Shown piece after piece: positions 32,131-41,284 of a DNA stretch of 64,000 bases; position 1 is the stretch's first letter, and each line of letters starts with the position of its first letter. Below the pieces are notes generated by a model, which did no database searches, was not told the origin of the DNA, and saw only the letters and a list, made by a program, of their open reading frames with translations. Source of the stretch: Rikenellaceae bacterium (GTDB lineage Bacteria > Bacteroidota > Bacteroidia > Bacteroidales > Rikenellaceae); NCBI GenBank assembly GCA_015059955.1, contig SUZK01000004.1:62001-126000 (forward strand), written 5' to 3'. Position numbers and translations under genes: made by a program.

Positions 32131-35100
32131 ATGGGCAAGTTTAATGAATATAAGGGTCTTGACCTCGCAGGCGTTGCCGACGAGATGTTGGCACGCTGGA
32201 CCGAGGACGACACCTTTCACAAGAGCATAACAACACGCGAGGGTCATCCCACCTTCGTCTTCTACGAGGGTCCCCCCTCAGCAAACGGCACACCAGGCAT
32301 CCACCACGTGATGGCGCGTACCATCAAGGATGTGTTCTGCCGCTACAAGACACAGCAGGGCTACCTCGTACACCGCAAGGCGGGCTGGGATACACACGGC
32401 CTACCTGTGGAGCTTGGCGTCGAGAAGAAGCTCGGCATCACCAAGGAGGATATCGGCAAGAAGATAACCATCGAGGAGTACAACCGCCAGTGCCGCGAGG
32501 CCGTGATGGAGTTTACGGACATCTGGGAGGACCTAACACACAAGATGGGCTACTGGGTAAATATGGACGACCCATATATCACCTACGACAACAAGTTCAT
32601 CGAGACCCTCTGGTGGCTCCTCAAGCAGCTCTACGAGAAGAACCTCCTCTACAAGGGCTACACCATCCAGCCATACTCGCCAGCAGCAGGTACAGGCCTC
32701 TCGACACACGAGCTCAACCAGCCTGGTTGCTACCGCGACGTTAAGGATACGACATGTACCGCTCAGTTCCGCATCCTCGACCCCAAGGCCGAGATGGAGG
32801 GCTGGGGCACTCCCGTATTCTTGGCATGGACAACAACACCATGGACACTGCCATCAAATACGGCGCTCTGCGTAGGCCCTAAGATTGACTACGTCGCCGT
32901 ACGCTCATACAACCCCTACACCGCAGAGAAGATTACCGCCGTTGTGGCAGAGCCTCTACTCTACTCTATCTTCAACAAGAAGGCCGAGGGCATCGCTCTC
33001 GACGAGTATAAGGCTGGCGACAAGCTCATACCATTCGAGGTTGTGGGCAAGTGGCGCGGCACGGAGCTCGAGGGCATGCACTACGAGCAGCTACTACCAT
33101 GGGTTAAGCCTGTGGAGGCTGACGAGCAGGGCAACTGGCATGAGGCTGCCGACAAGGCCTTCCGCGTAATCCTCGGCGACTACGTAACCACTGAGGATGG
33201 TACAGGTATCGTGCATATCGCACCTACGTTTGGTGCCGACGACGCCTTCGTAGCGCGTCAGGCAGGTATACCATCGCTCTTCATGATTAACAAGCGCGGC
33301 GAGACACGCCCTATGGTCGACTTCACAGGTAAGTTCTACCTCAAGGCTGAGCTCGACGAGAAGTTCGCTGCCGAGTGCGTCGATGCTGCCTACGACGAGT
33401 ATGAGGGTCGCTTCGTGAAGAATGCCTACGACCCACAGTTCACCGTTGATGGCCGCTATGACGAGAAGGCTGCTGCTGCCGCCGAGAACCTCGACATCTA
33501 CATCTCTATCAAGCTCAAGGAGTCGAACAAGGTCTTCAAGATTGAGAAGCACACGCACAACTATCCACACTGCTGGCGTACAGACAAGCCTGTGTTGTAC
33601 TACCCCTTGGACTCATGGTTCATCCGCACCACAGCGCTCCGCGAGCGTATGATGGATTTGAACAAGACCATCTACTGGAAGCCCGAGTCTACGGGTACTG
33701 GCCGTTTCGGCAAGTGGCTTGAGAACATCAACGACTGGAACCTCTCGCGCTCACGCTTCTGGGGCACTCCACTCCCAATATGGGCTACCGAGGACCGCTC
33801 GGAGCTTAAGTGCATAGGCTCTATCGAGGAGCTTATCTCGGAGATTGAGAAGGCCGTGGCCGCAGGCGTGATGACGGAGAACCCATACAAGAACTTCAAG
33901 GTGGGCGACATGTCGAAGGAGAACTACTCGACAGAGAATATCGACCTACACCGCCCATATGTAGATAACATCATCCTCGTATCGTCGAAGGGTGAGCCTA
34001 TGCGCCGTGAGCCCGACCTCATCGACGTATGGTTCGACTCGGGTGCCATGCCTTATGCACAGGTACACTACCCCTTCGAGAACAAGGAGGGCTTCGACCA
34101 GATATACCCTGCCGACTTCATCGCCGAGGGTGTCGACCAGACACGTGGCTGGTTCTATACGTTGCACGCCATCGCCACGATGTTGTTCGACTCGGTGGCC
34201 TTCAAGAATATCATCTCTAACGGCCTTGTGCTCGACAAGAACGGCAATAAGATGTCGAAGCGTCTGGGCAATGCCGTAGACCCATTCGAGGTTTTGAAGA
34301 AGTATGGTGCCGACGCCACACGCTGGTATATGATATCGAACTCACAGCCTTGGGATAACCTCAAGTTCGACGTCGATGGCGTTGACGAGTGCCGCCGTAA
34401 GTTCTTCGGTACACTCTACAACACCTACTCGTTCTTCGCGCTCTACGCCAACATCGACGGCTTCACAGGCCGTGAGGCTGAGGTACCCGTTGCCGAGCGC
34501 TCGGAGATTGACCGCTGGATACTCTCGGAGCTTAACTCTCTTGTACGCGACGTCACCACATCGCTCGAGGAGTACGACCCAACGCCTGCGGCACGCCGCA
34601 TCGACCAGTTTGTCAACGAGAACCTCTCGAACTGGTATGTGCGCCTCAACCGTAAGCGCTTCTGGGGCGGTGAGCTCACACAGGATAAGCTCGCTGCATA
34701 CCAGACACTGTATACCTGCTTGGAGACCGTCGTGATGCTTGCAGCACCTATCGCGCCATTCATCACCGACCGCATCTTCTGTGACCTTAACGCCGTCAGC
34801 GGCCGCCACACAGAGTCGAGCGTACACCTCGCCGAGTACCCTAAGTGCAACACCGCACTTATCAGCGAGGAGCTTGAGCAGATGATGTCGCTCGCACAGC
34901 GCACATCGTCAATGGTGCTCGCCCTACGCCGTAAGGTGAACATCAAGGTGCGCCAGCCACTTACCAAGATTATCATCCCTGTTCTCGACAAGGCTATGGC
35001 CGCACATATCGAGAAGGTACGTGGCCTCATCATGGGCGAGGTTAACGTCAAGGATATAGAGCTCATCTCAGATACTACGGGCATCATCACCAAGCGTATC

Positions 35101-35616
35101 AAGCTCAACTTCAAGGCCTTCTGCCAGCGCTACGCACAGCTTGCTAAGCCTATGTCGGCACTCGTCGCTACCTTCACACAGGAGCAGATTGCCGCTATCG
35201 AGGCTAATGCCGAGACCACGCTCGAGGTTAACGGCCAGCAGGTTGTCGTTACGGCTGCCGACTTCGAGATTACATCGGAGGATATGCCAGGCTGGTTGGT
35301 AGCATCGGAGGGTAAGCTTACCGTTGCCTTGGACATCACCATCACCGACGAGCTTCGCCGTGAGGGTGTTGCACGCGAGCTTGTCAACCGCATCCAGAAT
35401 ATCCGTAAGGAGTCTGGTTTCGAGGTTACGGATAAGATTAGCGTTGAGATTGAGGCTACGGAGCTTACGGCACCCGCCGTTGAGAGCTTCGCCGACTATA
35501 TCGCCCAGCAGACCTTGGCCATCGCGGTTAAGGCTGTGGCAGCTCCTACGGGTGAGTTTGTTGTCGACTCCGACATCGACGAGGCACCACTCAAGATTGC
35601 CGTTACAAAGGCATAG
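32131..35616 (+). CDS. ileS: isoleucyl-tRNA synthetase
   Basis: 1161 residues, class Ia synthetase of the long (eukaryote-like, IleRS2) type. HIGH region P-S-A-N-G-T-P-G-I-H-H (about 50-60); K-A-G-W-D-T-H-G-L-P-V-E; editing domain from about 200 with A-W-T-T-T-P-W-T-L-P-S-N-T and G-T-G-I-V-H-I-A-P-T-F-G-A-D-D; W-F-D-S-G-A-M-P; V-D-Q-T-R-G-W-F-Y-T-L; and the KMSKS motif as N-K-M-S-K-R-L-G-N. The C-terminal anticodon-binding region follows. No canonical C-terminal zinc cysteines are seen. Long-type enzymes are often less sensitive to mupirocin (family knowledge, not shown here). Confidence 0.97.
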   Translation: MGKFNEYKGLDLAGVADEMLARWTEDDTFHKSITTREGHPTFVFYEGPPSANGTPGIHHVMARTIKDVFCRYKTQQGYLVHRKAGWDTHGLPVELGVEKKLGITKEDIGKKITIEEYNRQCREAVMEFTDIWEDLTHKMGYWVNMDDPYITYDNKFIETLWWLLKQLYEKNLLYKGYTIQPYSPAAGTGLSTHELNQPGCYRDVKDTTCTAQFRILDPKAEMEGWGTPVFLAWTTTPWTLPSNTALCVGPKIDYVAVRSYNPYTAEKITAVVAEPLLYSIFNKKAEGIALDEYKAGDKLIPFEVVGKWRGTELEGMHYEQLLPWVKPVEADEQGNWHEAADKAFRVILGDYVTTEDGTGIVHIAPTFGADDAFVARQAGIPSLFMINKRGETRPMVDFTGKFYLKAELDEKFAAECVDAAYDEYEGRFVKNAYDPQFTVDGRYDEKAAAAAENLDIYISIKLKESNKVFKIEKHTHNYPHCWRTDKPVLYYPLDSWFIRTTALRERMMDLNKTIYWKPESTGTGRFGKWLENINDWNLSRSRFWGTPLPIWATEDRSELKCIGSIEELISEIEKAVAAGVMTENPYKNFKVGDMSKENYSTENIDLHRPYVDNIILVSSKGEPMRREPDLIDVWFDSGAMPYAQVHYPFENKEGFDQIYPADFIAEGVDQTRGWFYTLHAIATMLFDSVAFKNIISNGLVLDKNGNKMSKRLGNAVDPFEVLKKYGADATRWYMISNSQPWDNLKFDVDGVDECRRKFFGTLYNTYSFFALYANIDGFTGREAEVPVAERSEIDRWILSELNSLVRDVTTSLEEYDPTPAARRIDQFVNENLSNWYVRLNRKRFWGGELTQDKLAAYQTLYTCLETVVMLAAPIAPFITDRIFCDLNAVSGRHTESSVHLAEYPKCNTALISEELEQMMSLAQRTSSMVLALRRKVNIKVRQPLTKIIIPVLDKAMAAHIEKVRGLIMGEVNVKDIELISDTTGIITKRIKLNFKAFCQRYAQLAKPMSALVATFTQEQIAAIEANAETTLEVNGQQVVVTAADFEITSEDMPGWLVASEGKLTVALDITITDELRREGVARELVNRIQNIRKESGFEVTDKISVEIEATELTAPAVESFADYIAQQTLAIAVKAVAAPTGEFVVDSDIDEAPLKIAVTKA

Positions 35617-35642
35617 GAGCGCGATTTAGCCCATATATTAAG

Positions 35643-35676
35643 AGTGTAGTCTAAAGATTAGGCTACACTTTTTTTT
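35643..35676 (+). terminator. Rho-independent terminator of ileS
   Basis: Stem AGTGTAG-T-CTAA / TTAG-G-CTACACT with loop AGA (35643-35669), followed by a run of eight T. It starts 27 bp after the ileS stop. Confidence 0.92.
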
Positions 35677-35679
35677 GAT

Positions 35680-35687
35680 TATATTTG
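35680..35687 (+). promoter_or_regulatory. -7 box of the DksA-like gene
   Basis: TATATTTG directly after the ileS terminator and 67 bases before the start codon. The -33 position would fall inside the terminator stem, where no good TTG is seen. Confidence 0.4.
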
Positions 35688-35754
35688 CGTATGTCATATT
35701 TTTTGCTTAATTTCGCTTATTAAAGATGTATAACCGTACTAAAACGTTACGATT

Positions 35755-36129
35755 ATGGCAGAGGAGAAGACACGTTACAACGATGCTGAGCTCGAGGAGT
35801 TCCGCCAGTTGATAGAGCAGAAGTTAGCATCGGCACGCGCCGACTACGATATGTTGCGTACGGCAACAAGCAACGAGAACGACACCGAGGACTCGTCACC
35901 AACCTTTAAGGTTATGGAGGAGGGTGCCACAACACTCTCTAAGGAGGAGTATGGCCGCCTCGCAGCACGTCAGGTGAAGTTCATACGCAACCTTGAGATG
36001 GCCCTTGTGCGCATCAACAATAAAACATACGGCATCTGCAAGACCACAGGCAAGCTCATCCCACGTGAGCGTCTGATGCGCGTACCTCACGCCACCGAAT
36101 GCATCGAAGCCAAGGAGGCACGCAAATAG
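35755..36129 (+). CDS. TraR/DksA-family protein with reduced zinc finger
   Basis: 124 residues: a helical coiled-coil N-terminal part (1-85) and the C-terminal module Y-G-I-C-K-T-T-G-K-L-I-P-R-E-R-L-x-x-V-P-H-A-T-E-C. Only two of the four cysteines of the classic DksA C4 finger remain (first C of the first pair, last pair reduced to one), as in many Bacteroidetes relatives. It probably binds RNA polymerase in the secondary channel in a DksA-like manner; an acidic tip (E-N-D-T-E-D) is present in the coiled coil. Single-gene unit between the ileS terminator and its own hairpin. Confidence 0.85.
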   Translation: MAEEKTRYNDAELEEFRQLIEQKLASARADYDMLRTATSNENDTEDSSPTFKVMEEGATTLSKEEYGRLAARQVKFIRNLEMALVRINNKTYGICKTTGKLIPRERLMRVPHATECIEAKEARK

Positions 36130-36137
36130 CAGTAGCG

Positions 36138-36236
36138 AGTGGGGGGGGTGAGTGAATGAGAGTGAGCGAGGAGAGAGTGTGAGTGAGAGTGTGAGTGAGA
36201 GAGAGTGAGAGTGAGTGTGTGTGTGAATAGGAGAGA
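36138..36236 (+). repeat. GA/GT-rich low-complexity tract
   Basis: About 100 bp built from GTGAGTGA, GAGAGA and GTGTGT words after the DksA-like stop, starting with a run of eight G. It resembles a decayed relative of the GTGAGC minisatellite but has no fixed period. Confidence 0.7.
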
Positions 36237-36252
36237 GAATATAGAAGATATG

Positions 36253-36288
36253 AAAGATGGGTATTGTCGTAGGACAATGCCCATCTTT
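36253..36288 (+). terminator. bidirectional hairpin between the DksA-like and superoxide reductase genes
   Basis: AAAGATGGG-T-ATTGTC / GACAAT-G-CCCATCTTT with loop GTAG, a 15-bp stem with one T.G position, in the gap between convergent genes. The stem itself ends in TTT on both strands. Confidence 0.7.
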
Positions 36289-36393
36289 AATTTAAAGAGC
36301 TAAGAGAGAGGATATGAATTAGGGAGTTTAAGAAGTTTAAAGAACAACCTCTAAACTCGCTAAACTCCCTCATATCAAAACATCATACGAAGA

Positions 36394-36768
36394 CTACATC
36401 TCTGCCTTCCAGAGGCCATGGAGGTTGCAGTACTCGTATACTGCTGTGACATTGGCATCGCCCACATATACCTCCGCCTCAGGCTTATCGGTAAGGTCTA
36501 CGCGAATGCCACCACGATCTGTCTCTACGTAGATAAATGCGATGTGATGCTCCGCAAGCATTGGGTGCGGCACGCTTCCCACCTCTACCTTAATGCGACC
36601 CTCGCCTATGAGCGTCACCACGGGAACATGCTTCTCTCCACTGGCATCTACGGTGTTGGGGATAAGCTCCTCCATCTTCTCACCACAGCATACGAGAGGT
36701 ACACCAGAGTCAACTACCTTGATTGCTACATTGCCACAACGGCTGCACTTGAAAAACTTTGTTGCCAT
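36394..36768 (-). CDS. desulfoferrodoxin / superoxide reductase (2Fe type)
   Basis: 124 residues from ATG 36768. N-terminal desulforedoxin domain with C8-x2-C11 and C27-C28 binding the rubredoxin-like iron. The SOR domain has His47, His68 (V-P-H-P-M), His74 (E-H-H-I), and Cys/His near 115-118 (Y-C-N-L-H-G-L-W), the His4-Cys ligand set of the catalytic iron. It reduces superoxide to hydrogen peroxide without making oxygen, a hallmark of anaerobes. It has its own promoter at 36808-36839. An upstream in-frame start (36795) overlaps that leader and is less likely. Confidence 0.95.
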   Translation of the reverse strand: MATKFFKCSRCGNVAIKVVDSGVPLVCCGEKMEELIPNTVDASGEKHVPVVTLIGEGRIKVEVGSVPHPMLAEHHIAFIYVETDRGGIRVDLTDKPEAEVYVGDANVTAVYEYCNLHGLWKAEM

Positions 36769-36807
36769 AATATATCTGTTTTTATCGGTTATCAACTTTT
36801 GTCAGTG

Positions 36808-36839
36808 CAAATATAGGGCAAAAAAATGATAAGTGCAAG
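36808..36839 (-). promoter_or_regulatory. promoter of the superoxide reductase gene
   Basis: On the minus strand, CTTG (36836-36839), 20 bases, then TATATTTG (36808-36815). Confidence 0.55.
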
Positions 36840-36911
36840 CTAAAAATTTTTATACAACTATAAGTGCCATTTATAACCAGGGGTGTAAACCTTTATTAGC
36901 ACCGCAAAAGA

Positions 36912-36953
36912 GACTACCACGGGATAGTACACGAAGTACAGCCCGTGGTAGTC
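36912..36953 (-). terminator. long hairpin terminator after fabG
   Basis: GACTACCACGGG / CCCGTGGTAGTC, a 12-bp perfect stem with an inner GTAC-ACGAA-GTAC. It is followed by TCTCTTTT on the minus strand and TACTTTTT on the plus strand. Between it and fabG lies a second small hairpin, GCCGCA-GATTGCGGC type, and CTTATCACAACAAATT, the end sequence of the hairpin repeat family. Confidence 0.75.
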
Positions 36954-36996
36954 TACTTTTTGGGATGTGCCGCAGATTGCGGCTTATCACAACAAA

Positions 36997-37743
36997 TTAG
37001 CAGTTCATGGCACCACAACAGTGAATAACCTGACCGCTAACATATGACGAGAGGTCTGAAGCAAGGAACAACGCTACGTTGGCAACATCCTCAGGGGTGC
37101 CACCACGACGCATAGGTATCTGCTGTGCCCACTGGTCCTTAATCTCCTGAGATAGCTGGTTAGTCATCTCTGTGATGATGAAGCCTGGGGCGATGCAGTT
37201 AGCACGGATGCCACGAGGACCCATCTCCTTAGCGATAGACTTAGCGAGACCTATCATACCAGCCTTTGATGCTGAGTAGTTGCACTGGCCAGCATTGCCG
37301 CTGACACCCACAACTGATGACATGTTGATAATAGAGCCACCGCGCTGCTTAGCCATGATAGGCGTTACGGCGTGGATGAAGTTGAACGCCGACTTGAGGT
37401 TTACGTTGATTACAGCATCCCACTGTGCCTCAGACATACGCATCATAAGGCCATCCTTGGTGATACCTGCGTTGTTTACAAGGATATCGATGCGACCAAA
37501 GTCCTCGACAATCTGCTTTACAACGTCGTGTGTCTCGTCGAAGAGTGCTGCGTTAGAGGCGTATGCCTTAACCTTGACGCCCAATGCCTCGAGCTGCTGC
37601 ACGGTCTCCTCAACAGCCTCGTTAATTACCAAATCGGTGAATGCCACGTTGGCACCCTCCTCGGCAAAGCGCAAGGCGATAGCCTTACCAATGCCACGAC
37701 CAGCACCTGTTACGAGTGCTACCTTACCTTCGAGAAGTTTCAT
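36997..37743 (-). CDS. fabG: 3-oxoacyl-[acyl-carrier-protein] reductase FabG
   Basis: 248 residues from ATG 37743. SDR with T-G-A-G-R-G-I-G (nucleotide site), N-N-A-G-I-T, the catalytic Ser in I-N-M-S-S-V-V-G, Y-S-A-S-K, and the C-terminal Y-V-S-G-Q-V-I-H. The upstream 60 bases of open frame overlap fabF and lack family similarity. It reduces 3-oxoacyl-ACP with NADPH. Last gene of fabH-fabF-fabG, 26 bp after fabF. Confidence 0.95.
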   Translation of the reverse strand: MKLLEGKVALVTGAGRGIGKAIALRFAEEGANVAFTDLVINEAVEETVQQLEALGVKVKAYASNAALFDETHDVVKQIVEDFGRIDILVNNAGITKDGLMMRMSEAQWDAVINVNLKSAFNFIHAVTPIMAKQRGGSIINMSSVVGVSGNAGQCNYSASKAGMIGLAKSIAKEMGPRGIRANCIAPGFIITEMTNQLSQEIKDQWAQQIPMRRGGTPEDVANVALFLASDLSSYVSGQVIHCCGAMNC

Positions 37744-37769
37744 ATACTCTTTGATATTATAGGTTTCTT

Positions 37770-39023
37770 CTATTTGCTGTCCCACTTGCGGAGTGCCACA
37801 CAAGCGTTGTGGCCACCGAAGCCGAGTGAGTTAGATATTGCTACGGTGAGATCTGCCTTACGCGCCTTGAGAGGTGTGTAGTCGAGGTCGCACTCAGGGT
37901 CAGGGTTGGTAAGACCAATGGTAGGCGTTACCACGCCGTGGTGTAGTGAGAGCGCCGAAGCGATAAGCTCCACAGCACCCGTAGCACCAAGCATATGACC
38001 TGTGATAGACTTTGTAGATGTTATCATCGCCTTCTTGGCAGCCTCCTCGCCCATAGCAAGCTTGATAGCCTTGGTCTCGGCAGCGTCGTTAAGAGGCGTA
38101 CCAGTACCGTGGGCATTGATGTAGAGGAGGTCCTTGTCGGCATCGAAGTGAGCCTCATCAAGAGCCTGCTTGATGGCGCGTGATGCTGGAACACCATCGG
38201 GACGTGGTGCTGTGAAGTGGTGAGCATCGCAGCTGTTGCCATAGCCCACAACCTCAGCGTAGATCTTAGCGCCACGCTTGAGAGCATTCTCCAACGACTC
38301 GAAGATCATCATACCTGCACCCTCGGCGATAACGAAGCCATGGCGGTCTGCCGAGAAGGGGAGCGATGCCTGGAGTGGGTCCTCCGAGCGTGATAGTGCC
38401 TTGCTATTAGCGAAGCCACCGATAGCCAATGGGTGTACCGAAGCCTCAGCACCACCAGTGATGATGGCATCAGCATAGCCATGCTTGATGGCGCGGTATG
38501 CCTCACCAGCAGCGTGGGTACCAGTAGCACAAGCGGTAACCACGGGCAAGCATACGCCCTGAGCGTTGTGCGAGATAGCTACGTTACCCGAAGCGATATT
38601 CGAGATCATCATAGGCACGAAGAAGGGAGAGATGCGGCCTACGCCCTCCTCAAGAAGCACCTTTGTCTGGTTCACGAAGGTATCCATACCACCGATACCC
38701 GAACCGATATATACGCCCAAGCGCTCAGGCTCGATGTTCTCGCCACTCTTCAGGCCTGCGTCCTTCATGGCGTCGGCCGCTGCTGCCATGGCGTATACAC
38801 AGAACTTATCGCTGCGGCGTGCAAGACCTGCGTTGAGCTCATACTCCGACTGATCGAAGTTCTTAACCTGACCTGCCACCTTCACGGGGAGGTTAAATTC
38901 GTCGTAACCCTTGATGAAGTCGATACCGCAGTTACCCTCAACGAGGTTCTGCCATGTCTGCTCCACGTGGTTGCCGACCGGGGTAATTGCACCGATACCG
39001 GTGATAACTACTCTCTGTTCCAT
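37770..39023 (-). CDS. fabF: 3-oxoacyl-[acyl-carrier-protein] synthase II FabF
   Basis: 417 residues from ATG 39023 (M-E-Q-R-V-V-I-T-G). Complete KAS II triad: Cys in V-T-A-C-A-T-G, His in N-A-H-G-T-G-T-P and His in S-I-T-G-H-M-L-G-A. Also G-S-G-I-G-G and N-S-L-G-F-G-G-H-N near the C-terminus. It elongates acyl-ACP with malonyl-ACP. The middle gene of the fab operon; the expected acpP is not next to it. Confidence 0.95.
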   Translation of the reverse strand: MEQRVVITGIGAITPVGNHVEQTWQNLVEGNCGIDFIKGYDEFNLPVKVAGQVKNFDQSEYELNAGLARRSDKFCVYAMAAAADAMKDAGLKSGENIEPERLGVYIGSGIGGMDTFVNQTKVLLEEGVGRISPFFVPMMISNIASGNVAISHNAQGVCLPVVTACATGTHAAGEAYRAIKHGYADAIITGGAEASVHPLAIGGFANSKALSRSEDPLQASLPFSADRHGFVIAEGAGMMIFESLENALKRGAKIYAEVVGYGNSCDAHHFTAPRPDGVPASRAIKQALDEAHFDADKDLLYINAHGTGTPLNDAAETKAIKLAMGEEAAKKAMITSTKSITGHMLGATGAVELIASALSLHHGVVTPTIGLTNPDPECDLDYTPLKARKADLTVAISNSLGFGGHNACVALRKWDSK

Positions 39024-39072
39024 TATTCTCTGTTTTTGTGCGACGACACCGCGCCGCAATGTTGATTACTAA

Positions 39073-40026
39073 TTAAATACCCCACTCGATTACGCAAGCA
39101 GCTGTTGTGAAGCCTGCACCGAATGCACTGAATACGAGCTTGTCGCCCTTCTGGAGCTTACCAGCGCGGTTTAGCTCATCGAGGAGTGCGGGAAGTGCCG
39201 CCGATGAGATGTTACCGTAGCGCTCGACGTTGTGTGGCACGCGCTCCTCCTCGACACCAAGGAAGTTGCGGATAGAGTCGATGATACGGCGGTTAGCCTG
39301 GTGAAGCACATAGTACTTGATGTCGGTAGCCTCGAGGCCTGTCTCGTTAAGGAGCTTGCGGATATCGCGGCACGAGTTGGTCACTGCGTGCTTGAATACC
39401 TCGCGACCCTTCATCACCAAAGGCTCAAACTCCTCTGGCTTGTCGATGTAGGGAGTAGGCTCAAGGTGACGCTGGTAGTACAACACCTCGGTAAGTGACG
39501 ATGTGGTGAGGCGAATAGCCTTAAGATCATCACCCTGTGTTACAACAGCAGCACCCGCGCCATCACCAAAAAGGACACAAGTGCTTCTGTTCTCCCAGCT
39601 CACCATGCGTGAGGGCTCCTCGGCGCAGACGATAAGGATGTTCTTGGCCTTGTTGCACTTTAGCTTATCCTCAGCCATATCCATAGCGAAGACGAAGCCA
39701 GCGCAGGCAGCGTTTATATCCACTGTGGGACATGTAGCACCAATCATACCCTGGATGATACAGCTGAGGGCTGGTGTCACATACTCATTTACGACGTTCG
39801 AGCAGATGATGAAGTCGATGTCAGCTGCCGTAAGACCAGCATTCTCGAGCGCTCTGTTAGCGGCAAGAGCCGCCATATCCTCCAACTTCTCGGAAGATAT
39901 CACGCAACGCTCCTTGATACCGGTACGTTCAGTAATCCACTCATCGCTCGTATCGAGAAACTTCTCAAGCATCTCGTTGGTTACTGCACATTTTGGATGA
40001 GCCGATCCTGTTCCAATAATTTTCAT
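39073..40026 (-). CDS. fabH: 3-oxoacyl-[acyl-carrier-protein] synthase III FabH
   Basis: 317 residues. KAS III triad: Cys in N-A-A-C-A-G-F, His in Y-V-L-H-Q-A-N-R-R-I and Asn in Y-G-N-I-S-S-A; G-D-G-A-G-A-A-V-V and the final G-x-F-G-A-G-F-T also fit. It starts fatty-acid synthesis by condensing an acyl-CoA with malonyl-ACP. Branched-chain preference is usual in Bacteroidales but cannot be read here. First gene of the unit; it is divergent from the LytTR gene across a 235-bp intergenic region. Confidence 0.95.
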   Translation of the reverse strand: MKIIGTGSAHPKCAVTNEMLEKFLDTSDEWITERTGIKERCVISSEKLEDMAALAANRALENAGLTAADIDFIICSNVVNEYVTPALSCIIQGMIGATCPTVDINAACAGFVFAMDMAEDKLKCNKAKNILIVCAEEPSRMVSWENRSTCVLFGDGAGAAVVTQGDDLKAIRLTTSSLTEVLYYQRHLEPTPYIDKPEEFEPLVMKGREVFKHAVTNSCRDIRKLLNETGLEATDIKYYVLHQANRRIIDSIRNFLGVEEERVPHNVERYGNISSAALPALLDELNRAGKLQKGDKLVFSAFGAGFTTAACVIEWGI

Positions 40027-40114
40027 AATATTCTGTTAATTTGACATTATTTTCGCTTAACAATAGCCAGTGCATATTCATTTATTCAATGCATACGCGA
40101 CCGACAAAGCAGTG

Positions 40115-40122
40115 CAAAGATA
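40115..40122 (-). promoter_or_regulatory. -7 box of the fabH operon
   Basis: TATCTTTG on the minus strand. A TTTG lies at 40146-40149, but the 23-base gap is longer than usual. Confidence 0.4.
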
Positions 40123-40150
40123 CTTGCTACATTCATACGCACGCGCAAAT

Positions 40151-40200
40151 TGTGGTGAATTACGCTATTTTGTGGTAAATTTACAATATATGTGGTAAGA
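40151..40200 (+). promoter_or_regulatory. three phased direct repeats, probable LytTR operator
   Basis: TGTGGTGAAT, TGTGGTAAAT and TGTGGTAAGA begin at 40151, 40171 and 40191, exactly 20 bp apart, i.e. on one face of the helix. LytTR regulators typically bind direct repeats of about 9 bp with a period near 21 bp. The repeats sit between divergent fabH and the LytTR gene, just upstream of the latter's -7 box, so autoregulation and control of fabH are both possible. Confidence 0.6.
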
Positions 40201-40225
40201 ATTATGCGATATGAAAATATTTTAA

Positions 40226-40233
40226 TAACTTTG
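40226..40233 (+). promoter_or_regulatory. -7 box of the LytTR gene
   Basis: TAACTTTG, 28 bases before the start codon. No good -33 box is seen; the phased repeats end about 25 bp upstream, which would suit an activator-dependent promoter. Confidence 0.45.
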
Positions 40234-40261
40234 CAACATAATTTAATATTTTACAACGAAG

Positions 40262-41194
40262 ATGGCAAGACGCGAAATCCCCAAATACCTTGTATCGCGA
40301 GGCTACATATCAGCCCTCATTAGCTTTATCGTAATCTTCTCGACGATATTTATGCTTCAATATGACAGATACTCCGTAGCCGTATGGTTTAGCGTCGACG
40401 ATATGCTACGCTTCAGCATGACAACGCTCTTCTACGTAGGCGCCATCGTCATACTTATAGTAAGTCGATATGTGATGAATACTCTTCAAGACAGATTGGA
40501 GATGACCGTGACGCGATACATATGGTGGTTGGCAAGCGAGAGTGTTGCCATTGCGCTATTCTACACCGTAATCACCGTATCGCTATTTCCTGTCGAGGGC
40601 GTATCGACACCCGTGATAGCTCTACGCGCCCTATTTTGCGTAGCTACAATCCTTGCGATACCCAATGGAATGATATCGTTCTACGCAGCGTATCGTTCTA
40701 AGTGTGAGGAGCTTGAGGCGACACAATATCAGCTTCAAAGAATACGCGAGGAGAACGTGCGACTTACGGCTATCAACGAGAGCGATACACGACATATGGC
40801 TGCTGCTGCCGAGATAACACATCGAGCAAACGAGCGAGCACCACGCATGGTAAACCTCAAGGATAATAGTGGAACAGTGAGGCTCACGATAAACATCGAC
40901 TCGCTCTACTACCTTGAGTCCGACGACAACTACATCAAGGTGCACTACAAACATAATGACAAGATAGCGTCCTACATGCTACGCTGTCGCACGAAATTAG
41001 TGGAGCAGATGTTGCAAGGTACAGGCATGGTGCGCTGCCACCGCTCATATATCGTCAACATCGCAAAGATAGGCTTCGTAGGTGAGGAGCACAGAATGCA
41101 CTACATCACGCTCGATGACGACTCAATAAAGCGAATACCCGTATCTAAGAGCTACTACGAATCGCTGATGAGGGAGCTTAAGTCGGAGATATAA
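40262..41194 (+). CDS. membrane-anchored LytTR-type transcriptional regulator
   Basis: 310 residues. Four hydrophobic helices (about 14-33, 50-68, 87-108 and 118-142), a short coiled coil (147-170), a linker, and a C-terminal LytTR DNA-binding domain (about 195-305). The last includes Y-Y-L-E-S-D-D-N-Y-I-K-V-H-Y, M-L-R-C-R-T-K-L-V-E, M-V-R-C-H-R-S-Y-I-V-N and R-I-P-V-S-K-S-Y. No receiver or kinase domain is present, so the membrane part may itself sense a signal, a one-component arrangement. The three phased repeats upstream are its likely operator. About 90 bp downstream lies an MscS-family gene with its own -7 box. Confidence 0.88.
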   Translation: MARREIPKYLVSRGYISALISFIVIFSTIFMLQYDRYSVAVWFSVDDMLRFSMTTLFYVGAIVILIVSRYVMNTLQDRLEMTVTRYIWWLASESVAIALFYTVITVSLFPVEGVSTPVIALRALFCVATILAIPNGMISFYAAYRSKCEELEATQYQLQRIREENVRLTAINESDTRHMAAAAEITHRANERAPRMVNLKDNSGTVRLTINIDSLYYLESDDNYIKVHYKHNDKIASYMLRCRTKLVEQMLQGTGMVRCHRSYIVNIAKIGFVGEEHRMHYITLDDDSIKRIPVSKSYYESLMRELKSEI

Positions 41195-41241
41195 TATATA
41201 GAAATGTAGAGGCAACAAGAGCAAGATAAATATAAAATTGC

Positions 41242-41249
41242 TAATTTTG
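41242..41249 (+). promoter_or_regulatory. -7 box of the MscS-family gene
   Basis: TAATTTTG, 36 bases before the start codon, with no clear -33 partner. Confidence 0.35.
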
Positions 41250-41284
41250 TGGCATAGCAACAAGAAAACCTAAAACTATACAAT

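Noticed and set aside
36138..36236. A coding extension of the DksA-like gene into the GA-rich tract
   Set aside because: The stop codon at 36127-36129 follows the conserved family end, and the tract has no stable frame.
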